Source: Phytobacter palmae
Lineage (GTDB): Bacteria; Pseudomonadota; Gammaproteobacteria; Enterobacterales; Enterobacteriaceae
Assembly: GCA_900112785.1 (NCBI GenBank)
Contig: FONB01000006.1
Coordinates: 248,001-312,000, forward strand
Length of the DNA: 64,000 nucleotides
Direction of reading: 5' to 3'
Below the pieces are notes generated by a model. That model was not told where the DNA came from, ran no database searches, and worked only from the letters and a program-made list of their open reading frames with translations. How positions within the stretch are numbered: the stretch's first letter is position 1; every line of letters begins with the position of its first letter. Made by a program: the position numbers and the translations under genes. Below are positions 19,154 to 26,525 of this stretch, in pieces.

Positions 19154-19543
19154 CTGAGACTCCTTTTACGTGAAGGTGTTACGGTGACTTACTCTCCCTG
19201 AATCAACATATCACGATGCAATGAACATCATCCACCTGCACCGAGCGGATGAGAATAGCCTTGCCCTGTCTGCTGTGAGCGAGGATCCGCCGCTCTACTT
19301 CTTGCATCTACCCTTGTTAATCCTCCCTATCCGGATTGGTAGTTGCCCGCTTCATTCGCCCCCGAAAGCTTGAGGAATGTCCTGGCCCCGGGTATTCTCA
19401 TTCAGGGTTCGTGCTGCCCGCCGCTCGCTTCCGGATGGGAAAAGGTGAAAGCATGCCAGTTCTCAACCTCATTAATTTAACAACTCTTGATGGTCGGGAT
19501 GTGGTAACGCGAGCACCCTCATATCCTGACAACAGGAGTGAAT
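19154..19543. other. Intergenic region, no gene recognised
   Basis: About 390 bp between an acetyltransferase and the glyoxalase-fold gene. Short open frames exist on the plus strand, but none shows a domain or convincing start. The last ~40 bp hold the ribosome binding site for the next gene ('ACAGGAG'). Confidence 0.5.
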
Positions 19544-20074
19544 ATGTTTTCTGTCGAACAAGCCAAACAAATGGCGGCAAAGTTAAAAGCCTCTCTTGAG
19601 TTACGTGAGCATAAAATTTCTTATTCCGCTGCTCTCGAAATGGTTTCGCATCAATTAGGCTTCAGAGACTGGAATACAGCGGCTGCCATGTTGCGTCCGC
19701 AGCCCCCCGAGTCTCAAATTCAGTTCAGTAAGCCCATACCCATCCTGCGAATTTTTGATATCCGAAAAGCGCAGGAGTTCTATCTTGAATTTCTCTCATT
19801 CCGCGTTGAGTTTGAGCACAGGTTTGAACCTCACCTTCCCCTGTATATGGGTATTGTCCGCGATGGTTTGCAGTTGCATCTTTCTGAACACCACGGTGAT
19901 GCGAGCCCCGGCGCAACCATATTTATCCCGATGAAAAATATCGAGTTGCTCAGAAATGAACTACACGACAAACATTACGGATACGGTCGCCCGGAAATCT
20001 TTAAACAAGATTGGGGTGATGTCATGGAAGTCCACGATCCGTTTGGCAACCGGCTCCGCTTCTGTCAAAGCTAA
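19544..20074 (+). CDS. Glyoxalase-fold (VOC) protein with N-terminal glyoxalase-related domain
   Basis: 176 residues. The first ~50 contain 'LKASLELREHKISYSAALEMVSHQ' followed by LGFRDWNTA, the small glyoxalase-related domain found fused to VOC modules. The VOC module follows ('PILRIFDIRKAQEFYLEFLSF' to 'DWGDVMEVHDPFGNRLRFCQ'). VOC proteins bind bleomycin-type drugs or isomerise methylglyoxal adducts; as a single module it could dimerise and sequester a ligand. ATG 19544 is chosen because AGGAG lies six bases upstream; a GTG at 19538 would overlap it. Confidence 0.83.
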   Translation: MFSVEQAKQMAAKLKASLELREHKISYSAALEMVSHQLGFRDWNTAAAMLRPQPPESQIQFSKPIPILRIFDIRKAQEFYLEFLSFRVEFEHRFEPHLPLYMGIVRDGLQLHLSEHHGDASPGATIFIPMKNIELLRNELHDKHYGYGRPEIFKQDWGDVMEVHDPFGNRLRFCQS

Positions 20075-20299
20075 TCTTTTAAGTCAGGGACGCATCTGCT
20101 GTTGCGTCCTTTATTTAATTGCTGCGTTTTAATGACTTTTGTCATTAGCCCATGAATGTAAAGGCCCCGCTTTACCCGGAGTTTTTCAACATTAAGACAA
20201 GCATCGTACTGCGCGTAATGATCCCGGCGCCCCGTTACACCAGGCGCGTCACTGGCTCGGCAGCAAAGTACATTTCGCCGACAAGAATTGCGAGAACTT

Positions 20300-20782
20300 A
20301 TGGATATAACGAACTATTTAACTGATATATCAGGTATTTTCTATCGGGCGATCGATCCCGCTTACCGGGATTATGCTTTATCGGGTTCCAGAGCGCCGGG
20401 CCGTTATTCCGACAGTAGTCAACCCACGCTGTACCTCAGTTCCTCGCCAGAAGGGGTAGAGGCAGCGATGAAATCCCACAGTGATAACAGGAGCGCGAAG
20501 CTTGAAATTGTCAGGGTTAGCGTTGCCACTGATAAGATTATCGATCTCAGAAACGCTGAGGCACTACGCGCAGCAGGTATTGACCTTAACGATGCCATTG
20601 CGCCATGGCAGGAGATTGTCCGCGAAGGCGGTGTTCCACGATCATGGACGGTGCGTAATCGTCTGGAGTCTTCTGGAATAAAGGGGTTAATTGACCCTTC
20701 ACGAAAAGCGCCTGGCCTCTGGCATCTGGTACTTTTCAGCTGGAATGATGACAGCCGCTCTCATGTCTATCTAATTGAATAA
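20300..20782 (+). CDS. Orphan RES-domain protein (putative NAD+-degrading toxin fold)
   Basis: About 160 residues. The N-terminal 'FYRAIDPAYRDYALSGSRAP' then GRYSDSSQPTLYLSSSPE and 'KIIDLRNAEALRAAGID' match the RES family, whose members are NAD+ phosphorylase/glycohydrolase toxins normally paired with an upstream Xre/DUF2384 antitoxin. The key Arg, Glu and Ser of the family appear present. No antitoxin is next to it: upstream is the VOC gene. ATG 20300 is preferred to a TTG at 20288; its ribosome site is weak. Confidence 0.7.
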   Translation: MDITNYLTDISGIFYRAIDPAYRDYALSGSRAPGRYSDSSQPTLYLSSSPEGVEAAMKSHSDNRSAKLEIVRVSVATDKIIDLRNAEALRAAGIDLNDAIAPWQEIVREGGVPRSWTVRNRLESSGIKGLIDPSRKAPGLWHLVLFSWNDDSRSHVYLIE

Positions 20783-20798
20783 CCTGCTGGTCGGGCTA

Positions 20799-20819
20799 CT
20801 TATGCCCTGCGGGCATAAG
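20799..20819. terminator. Perfect hairpin after the RES gene
   Basis: CTTATGCCC-TGC-GGGCATAAG, a 9-bp stem with a 3-nt loop 16 bp after the RES stop. No U tract follows, so termination is possible but unproven. Confidence 0.4.
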
Positions 20820-21003
20820 GCTGATGGCTGGCCTTGACAGCCTGATTGAGTCTGCGTAGCCTCAGCGAAACGTCGCGAAAAACGATCATTTCTGCTGCTG
20901 AATTGATCGCGCACACGTCAATGCTGTCTCCCGACACACTGGCCAGCGTCTTCGAAATCAACTGCTTTACCGCCGAAATGGCGTAAGCACTTATCGCTAC
21001 CCT
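20800..21003 (-). pseudogene. Possible remnant of an unidentified gene
   Basis: A minus-strand frame of ~67 residues ends at a TAA (20800-20802) and is closed upstream by a TGA at 21004-21006. It lacks an ATG near its 5' end. The translated residues ('SVSGDSIDVCAINSAAEMIV') have ordinary protein composition. It could be the C-terminal scrap of a deleted gene; no family recognised. Weak evidence. Confidence 0.2.
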
Positions 21004-21122
21004 TCATGTAGCGATACGATAAACGGAGCGTATCTGTGGCAAATTCACCTTCTTCTCCCCCTGTATCCGCCAGTCCACATCCTGCTGGTTCTCACTCTTT
21101 GTGCATTGATAAGAGAGAGACG

Positions 21123-22031
21123 ATGAGGGCGATTCGCTATCACGCCTTTGGCGGGCCTGATGAGCTAAAAATCGAAAACATTGCCGTTCCGCACGCCGGG
21201 CCGGGCGAGATCCGCATTGTCGTACATTATGCGGGGGTGAATCCGTCGGACTGGAAACGCAGAGAAGGCCAGTATCAGCCATTCGAAGAGAGTACTCTCC
21301 CGCTCACAGTGGGCGTGGAGGCCAGCGGTGTTGTTGATGAGACTGGCGAGGGCGTTGTGGGTGTTGCCGTCGGTGATGCGGTATTTGGTTTCGGCAACGG
21401 CACCGTCGCTGAAAAAGCGATCCTTACCCACTGGACGACCATCCCCGCCTCCGTCTCTTTTGATGTGGCAGCAGGCTTGCCAGTGATCTTTGATACCGCC
21501 ACCCGGGCACTTGACGAACTGGGAATAGCCTCAGGGCAGACGCTGCTGGTCAGCGGCGCGGCAGGCGGTACAGGAACAGCTATCGTCCAGCTCGCACGCC
21601 TGCGCGGCATAACTGTCATAGGTAGTGCAAGTGCGCCGAAACAGGACTACCTCGCCTCATTAGGCGCGGTGCCAACAACTTACGGTCCAGGCCTCAGGGA
21701 GCGAGTAGCTCAGTTGGCTCCCACGGGCATCGATGCAGCCATTGACGCAGCAGGATCGGGCGTTATACCCGAGTTGCTCGCCATCGTCGGAAGCCCCACG
21801 CATGTGCTTTCTATCGCCGATCTTTCAGCAGAGCAATATGGCGCGAAATTTTCCCATGGTCCCCCTGAACACCCGGAACTTATCTTAGCCGAAGCAGCCC
21901 GTCTCTGTAAGGATGGCTATTTTAAGCTGCATATCCAGAGCGTGTTCGCCTTTGAACAGACAGCGGATGCGCATCGGGTAAGCGCCGAAGGCCACGTTAC
22001 CGGCAAACTTGTTATCAAGGTTTGCTCATAA
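21123..22031 (+). CDS. NADP-dependent zinc-less oxidoreductase (quinone oxidoreductase-like)
   Basis: 302 residues from ATG 21123 ('MRAIRYHAFGGPDELKIENI'), preceded by a purine-rich 'AAGAGAGAGACG'. The frame is open from 21036, but the extra 29 residues look non-coding. The Rossmann motif 'TLLVSGAAGGTGTAIVQLARLRG' identifies an MDR-family NADPH enzyme without catalytic zinc. Likely reduces quinones or enals. It ends before a strong hairpin (22035-22072). Confidence 0.87.
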   Translation: MRAIRYHAFGGPDELKIENIAVPHAGPGEIRIVVHYAGVNPSDWKRREGQYQPFEESTLPLTVGVEASGVVDETGEGVVGVAVGDAVFGFGNGTVAEKAILTHWTTIPASVSFDVAAGLPVIFDTATRALDELGIASGQTLLVSGAAGGTGTAIVQLARLRGITVIGSASAPKQDYLASLGAVPTTYGPGLRERVAQLAPTGIDAAIDAAGSGVIPELLAIVGSPTHVLSIADLSAEQYGAKFSHGPPEHPELILAEAARLCKDGYFKLHIQSVFAFEQTADAHRVSAEGHVTGKLVIKVCS

Positions 22032-22034
22032 CAG

Positions 22035-22072
22035 AACACGGGCCACATTGCCTGAGCATTGTGGCCCGTGTT
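22035..22072. terminator. Strong hairpin between convergent genes
   Basis: AACACGGGCCACA (22035-22047) pairs perfectly with TGTGGCCCGTGTT (22060-22072), a 13-bp stem between the convergent oxidoreductase and MurQ-like genes. The T tract is weak. Confidence 0.6.
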
Positions 22073-22147
22073 GATAATCCCTATTCTGGCGGCGCACCTC
22101 ATTTATCCTGGCACGCCACCCTAAAAGAGTCCGTTATATTCTGCGTG

Positions 22148-23023
22148 CTACCCTCTCTTCTCTTTCAGCGCCAGGCGCAGATGGCCGTTATTGCGCTGTA
22201 GCGCTTCGCTGGCATCCCACGCATCCATTCCGGTAAGCAGCATCAGAATGGCGGTTTTGCACTGCTGATTACAGCTTGCCAGCGCCGCTTTCGCCTCTTT
22301 ACGTGAACAATCACAGGCCGCCATCACGATCGCGACCTGGCGCTCCTGCCATTTACTTTTCGTCGCCGGAATATCCACCCGCAGATTGCTGTATACCCGA
22401 CCGCTGCGGATGGCGAGCGTGGTGGTTAACATCGTCAGAATGGATTGCTGCGCGCGCCGTGCTTTGGGATTACCGTATCCTGCAACCACTTCCGCACCCG
22501 TTGGCGGCGCAATCACGATATCGCCGAGGCTCGCAGCTTCGCTTTGTTGATCGGAGGTTAATACCGCTACCAGCGCACCGGTCTCGTTAGCCTGGCGTAA
22601 CGCGCCCCACACCCACGGCGTCTTCCCGCTCAGCGTTAGCGCCAGCAGAAAATCATCGTGGTTAAAATTTATCGCCTGTAGCGCGCCGATCCCGGCGTCG
22701 TAGTCATCTGCCTGGGCATCATTAACCGCAATGCAGCGCACCTGCGCCTGGCTGTCGGGGGCAAAATCATAAATCGCCTGCTGCGCCAGTTCGCCTGAGG
22801 CGCCGACCCCAATCATTACGACACGCCCACCGCGACTGAGTGCCGCCACGGCATGCTCAACAACCCTCGCTACATCAGGCAAACAGTGCGCCACCGCATC
22901 GTGAGCAGCGACATCTTCCTGATGAATGAGTTGCAGGACATCCTCTGTTGAGAGTCTGTCTATCTCCGTTGTCCGGTCATTACGTCGTGCTTTCGCCGCT
23001 ACCGTTAACAAAGTGCTCATCAT
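22148..23023 (-). CDS. MurQ-like SIS-domain protein lacking the etherase catalytic glutamates
   Basis: 291 residues, near MurQ length (298 in E. coli). It keeps the N-terminal 'IDRLSTEDVLQLIHQED', the SIS phosphosugar site 'GGRVVMIGVGASGE' and 'LALTLSGKTPWVWGAL'. 'SNLRVDIPATKSKWQERQ' and the C-terminal UBA-like helix set are kept too. The MurQ loop 'DASECPPT' with its catalytic Glu, and the following 'EGAED' Glu, are replaced ('IYDFAPDSQAQ', 'DAQADDYDAG'). It may therefore bind or isomerise a phosphosugar or regulate rather than cleave MurNAc-6-P. It is divergent from dcuS by ~170 bp. Confidence 0.75.
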   Translation of the reverse strand: MMSTLLTVAAKARRNDRTTEIDRLSTEDVLQLIHQEDVAAHDAVAHCLPDVARVVEHAVAALSRGGRVVMIGVGASGELAQQAIYDFAPDSQAQVRCIAVNDAQADDYDAGIGALQAINFNHDDFLLALTLSGKTPWVWGALRQANETGALVAVLTSDQQSEAASLGDIVIAPPTGAEVVAGYGNPKARRAQQSILTMLTTTLAIRSGRVYSNLRVDIPATKSKWQERQVAIVMAACDCSRKEAKAALASCNQQCKTAILMLLTGMDAWDASEALQRNNGHLRLALKEKRG

Positions 23024-23196
23024 TACCTCCTTTTTATTTATCCCGCCCTACTATAAAGCGATTCATATAATTGCCTTGCGAGACGTGTCACGTAAATGAG
23101 GGGATAAATTCAAAGGTGACAAGCCGTTAGCCGCTTTGAGATACGCGCCCGTTCAGCGATAATTACCCTCTTTCTGTGAATGATTTTGAGGCTGCA

Positions 23197-24816
23197 GTGA
23201 ACGGAAGGCATCCACATCCTGCTTCGCGCAAACGCGCCATGAAACTCAGTACCCTGGTTACGCTGATGCTGTGCAGCGTTATTGTCTCGGTGCTACTGGT
23301 GGTTTATGCGCTCTATTTTGTTCAAATCTCCAGTGTCACCCGTGAAGGGGTAAAGGACACTGCGATGGCCGTTGCCCGCACCCTTGCCGATGAGCCCGAG
23401 ATCAAGCGTGCGCTGTCTATGCCTGCCGGGAGCGAAACGGTACAAGACCTCGCCCAGGCCGTACAACGCAGAAATGACCTGCTCTTTGTGGTGGTGACCG
23501 ATATGAACGGCATCCGTTTATCACATCGCGAAGCCAGTGAAGTTGGTAAACATTTTATTGGTGATGATCTGATCCCGGCCCTGCATGGCCGGGAGAATGT
23601 CTCGGTCAACCACGGCGTTCTCGCCGAGGCGCTGCGGGTGTTTACACCGGTATTTGATGACCGTCATCAGCAAATCGGCGTGGTCGCCATCGGTATCTCG
23701 CTGAGTAAAGTGGATATGCAGATAAGCCACAGCCGCTGGGGATTGCTGCTTGCAATGGTATTTAGCGCGCTGGTCGGTTCTCTCGGCATCTGGGCGCTGG
23801 TCCGGGTGCTCAAACGTATTCTTTTTGGCCTGGAGCCTTATGAGATATCCACCCTCTTTGAGCAACGCCAGGCCATGCTGCAATCCCTTAAAGAAGGGGT
23901 TATTGCCGTTGATCACGAGGGAAACATTACCCTGGCTAATCAGGCGGCGCGCCAGATGTTGCTCAGTACCAATAACCACGTCACCAGCGACATTCGCCAC
24001 ACGCCGCTGTTTGCCGACCTGCAAACCGTGTTGCAAAGCGGGCAGCCGCTGTCCGATCAGGAGATCGGCTGCAACGGGCATTTGCTCCTGTGTAACAGCG
24101 TTCCTGTGCGTGGCCAGGATGGGGTCATTGGCGCGGTCAGCACATTCAGGGATAAGACCGAAATCAGTCAGTTACTGCAACGTCTCGACGGGATGGTCAA
24201 TTATGTGGACGCGCTACGCGCTCACTCCCACGAGTTTATGAACAAACTGCATGTGATCCTCGGCCTGCTTAACATGAAGCGTTATGACACGCTTGAAGAG
24301 TATGTGCTACAGACGGCAGAAGGTTATCAGAACGACATCGGCACCCTCCAGCATCAAATACAGACCCCGGTTGTGGCAGGTTTTCTGCTGGGCAAAATCA
24401 ATCGCGCCAGAGAGGCCGGGGTTATCCTTACCCTTGCAAATGAATCTCTGGTGCCGGATAACCCCAACCAGCAGCAGGTGACGGCCCTGGTGACCATTCT
24501 GGGTAATCTCATTGAAAACGCCCTTGATGCCATGGCCAATCAATCCGACGGCGAAATTGGCCTGCTGCTGCACTATCAAAATGGCTGGTTAAGCGCCGAG
24601 GTTAGCGACGATGGCCCCGGTATCGCCCCGGAACACATCGATGCCATTTTCCATAAAGGTTACTCAACCAAAGGCGAAAACCGCGGCGTCGGGCTGTTCC
24701 TCGCCCGCCAGCAGTGCGAAAATCTTGGCGGTAGCATTACGGTGGAGTCGGAACCTGGCGTATTTACTCAATTTTTTGTACAACTCCCCTGGGACAGTGA
24801 GAGGAAGAGCGTGTGA
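23197..24816 (+). CDS. dcuS: C4-dicarboxylate sensor histidine kinase
   Basis: 539 residues from a GTG at 23197 with GAGG five bases upstream; the frame is open from 23176. The layout equals E. coli DcuS: transmembrane helix ('TLVTLMLCSVIVSVLLVVYAL'-like), periplasmic PAS, second helix ~180-200, cytosolic PAS, kinase. Fumarate-binding residues of E. coli DcuS appear conserved in 'IRLSHREASEVGKHFIGDD' and 'EALRVFTPVFD' (Arg, His, Arg). The H box is 'RAHSHEFMNKLHVILG' and the ATPase has 'NLIENALDAM'. It should sense external fumarate, malate or succinate. Coupled to dcuR by a 4-bp overlap. Confidence 0.92.
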   Translation: MNGRHPHPASRKRAMKLSTLVTLMLCSVIVSVLLVVYALYFVQISSVTREGVKDTAMAVARTLADEPEIKRALSMPAGSETVQDLAQAVQRRNDLLFVVVTDMNGIRLSHREASEVGKHFIGDDLIPALHGRENVSVNHGVLAEALRVFTPVFDDRHQQIGVVAIGISLSKVDMQISHSRWGLLLAMVFSALVGSLGIWALVRVLKRILFGLEPYEISTLFEQRQAMLQSLKEGVIAVDHEGNITLANQAARQMLLSTNNHVTSDIRHTPLFADLQTVLQSGQPLSDQEIGCNGHLLLCNSVPVRGQDGVIGAVSTFRDKTEISQLLQRLDGMVNYVDALRAHSHEFMNKLHVILGLLNMKRYDTLEEYVLQTAEGYQNDIGTLQHQIQTPVVAGFLLGKINRAREAGVILTLANESLVPDNPNQQQVTALVTILGNLIENALDAMANQSDGEIGLLLHYQNGWLSAEVSDDGPGIAPEHIDAIFHKGYSTKGENRGVGLFLARQQCENLGGSITVESEPGVFTQFFVQLPWDSERKSV

Positions 24817-25532
24817 TTAATGTATTAATTGTCGATGATGACGCTATGGTGGCGGAGTTGAACCGCGTCTATACCACGCGATTATCTGGCTTTACCTGCT
24901 GCGGTGTTGCCTCCACTCTGCGTCAGGCCGAAAACATGATTAACGACCCGGCGCTGGATATCGATTTGATCCTGCTTGATGTCTATATGCAGCAGGATAA
25001 CGGCCTGTCACTGCTTCCAGTCATCCGTGCAAGCGGGCGAAAAATCGACGTCATCATGATCTCCTCCGCCTCCGATGCCGCGACAATTCAGACATCGATG
25101 CACTACGGCGTGGTGGATTATTTAATCAAACCGTTCCAGTTTCCGCGCTTTGAAGAGGCGCTGACACACTGGCAGGAAAAAAAGAAACTGATGAGCGCGC
25201 AGCAGTATTACGAACAGGCGGATGTGGACCGGCTGCTCCACGGCGGGCCGCAGGAGGTTGCCGATACCCGGCGCCTGCCAAAAGGGCTTACCCCGCAGAC
25301 GCTGCGCACCATCTGTCAGTGGATTGATGCGCACCCGGATATCGAATTTTCGACCGATGAGCTGGCGAACGCGGTCAACATTTCCCGCGTCTCCTGCCGT
25401 AAGTATCTGATGTGGCTGGCGCAGATTGGTATTTTGTTTACTACCATCCACTACGGGGTGACGGGGCGCCCGGTCTATCGTTATCGGCTGCTGGAAGAGC
25501 AGTATGGATTGCTTAAGCAGTACTGTCAGTAA
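24813..25532 (+). CDS. dcuR: C4-dicarboxylate response regulator
   Basis: 239 residues, exactly the E. coli DcuR length. Receiver with acidic 'VDDD', phosphoacceptor Asp56 ('LILLDVYMQ') and 'DYLIKPF'. The DNA-binding tail 'FSTDELANAVNISRVSCRKYL' then MWLAQIGILF is nearly that of DcuR. It should activate dicarboxylate transport and respiration genes, probably those at 25513-36222. The 3' end overlaps the convergent apbE by 20 bp. Confidence 0.93.
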   Translation: MINVLIVDDDAMVAELNRVYTTRLSGFTCCGVASTLRQAENMINDPALDIDLILLDVYMQQDNGLSLLPVIRASGRKIDVIMISSASDAATIQTSMHYGVVDYLIKPFQFPRFEEALTHWQEKKKLMSAQQYYEQADVDRLLHGGPQEVADTRRLPKGLTPQTLRTICQWIDAHPDIEFSTDELANAVNISRVSCRKYLMWLAQIGILFTTIHYGVTGRPVYRYRLLEEQYGLLKQYCQ

Positions 25533-26481
25533 ACACGTAGCTATCATCCATTAGCGCAAAACGGACATTACGCGTGGATGAGGCCACCACCCGCCGGTCT
25601 TTGGTGATGAAAATCGCCTCTATGTCCGGCTTGTTGCGAAGCGCCTGACACCCTTGTTCCACCCCCATTCCGTATAACAGCGTGGTCCAGATATCGCCGT
25701 CCAGTGAGTCGGTTGAAATGACCGTCACACTGTCGAGTTCATTGTCGAGCGGGTATCCCGTTGCCGGGTTAAGAATGTGGTGATAACGTTTGCCGTTTGC
25801 CTCAAAATAGCGCTCGTAGGTTCCCGAAGTGACCACCGATTTATCTTCCACATCGATAACGCCCACCAGCGCATCCGTCGTCGAAAACGGTTTTTTCAGT
25901 CCGATACCCCATCCACCCTGCGGTGCGCCGATGGTATGCACATTACCGCCGAGATTAATCAGCGCCTGCGTAACCCCCTCCCGGCGCAAAAAATCGCGCA
26001 CCCGGTCAGCAATATAGCCTTTGGCAATCGCCCCCAGATCGATCTCCATGCCCGGCAGCGCCAGATAAACCGAGCCTGCGGCCTCGTCCAGTATCACCTT
26101 TTGTGGGTCGGTCAGTGCCAGCAGTGCCGCCAGTTCATCGGCGGGTGGTATGGCGTTGTCGTGGCGAAAACCAATCCGCCAGCGCTTGACCAGCGGCCCA
26201 ATCGCCAGATTAAAGCAGCCGCCCCTGACCAGGCTTGCCGACTTCGCGCAGGCAATTAACTCAAAAACCGGACGGCTGACCACCACCGGATGCTGCCCGG
26301 CGGCCAGATTGATATCCATCACTTGCGAAGGCGTGCGGTTGACCGTGAAGAGATCTTCATAGCGTTTAATCAGACGAAAGGTACGGGCGGCAAGCGAGGG
26401 GTCGTGACTGAATAATTTGAGCAGGATCGGCGATCCCATCAGGACTGCGGAGTATGACCAGACACCTTCTTGCTGTTCCAT
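25513..26481 (-). CDS. apbE: FAD:protein FMN transferase (flavinyltransferase)
   Basis: 322 residues from ATG 26481, with AGGAG six bases upstream; the frame is open to 26526. ApbE hallmarks include 'GAIAKGYIADRVRDFLRREG', 'ALINLGGNVHTIG' and 'YERYFEANGKRYHHILNPATG', then YPLDNELDSVTV and 'DIWTTLLYGMG' (Mg/FAD site Asp). It has no signal peptide, so it acts in the cytoplasm. There it would attach FMN through phosphoester to the Thr of the 'DAISGATS' motif in the adjacent fumarate reductase. It is downstream of that gene, behind an intercistronic hairpin. Confidence 0.93.
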   Translation of the reverse strand: MEQQEGVWSYSAVLMGSPILLKLFSHDPSLAARTFRLIKRYEDLFTVNRTPSQVMDINLAAGQHPVVVSRPVFELIACAKSASLVRGGCFNLAIGPLVKRWRIGFRHDNAIPPADELAALLALTDPQKVILDEAAGSVYLALPGMEIDLGAIAKGYIADRVRDFLRREGVTQALINLGGNVHTIGAPQGGWGIGLKKPFSTTDALVGVIDVEDKSVVTSGTYERYFEANGKRYHHILNPATGYPLDNELDSVTVISTDSLDGDIWTTLLYGMGVEQGCQALRNKPDIEAIFITKDRRVVASSTRNVRFALMDDSYVFTDSTA

Positions 26482-26490
26482 ATTCACTCC

Positions 26491-26519
26491 TAAAAAAATG
26501 CCCCGGTCACTGCCGGGGC
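26491..26519 (-). terminator. Intercistronic terminator overlapping the apbE ribosome binding site
   Basis: On the minus strand, GCCCCGG (26513-26519) and CCGGGGC (26500-26506) form a 7-bp stem followed by A and seven T. The hairpin starts 7 bp after the fumarate reductase stop. The AGGAG for apbE begins immediately after the T tract. It should reduce apbE expression relative to the upstream gene. Confidence 0.75.
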
Positions 26520-26525
26520 TTATCA

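Larger units (their letters stand above)
20783..21122. other. Intergenic region with hairpin and possible gene remnant
   Basis: It begins with a perfect 9-bp stem (CTTATGCCC/GGGCATAAG, 20799-20819). A minus-strand open frame of about 68 codons without ATG (20800-21003) follows. The last ~100 bp lead into the oxidoreductase gene. Confidence 0.5.

Noticed and set aside
19154-19543. Short plus-strand frames as a hidden gene before the VOC protein
   Set aside because: No start with a ribosome site, no recognisable domain, and the longest frame runs into the real gene in another phase.
23521-24081. 186-codon frame antisense to dcuS
   Set aside because: Shadow of a strongly conserved DcuS coding sequence.
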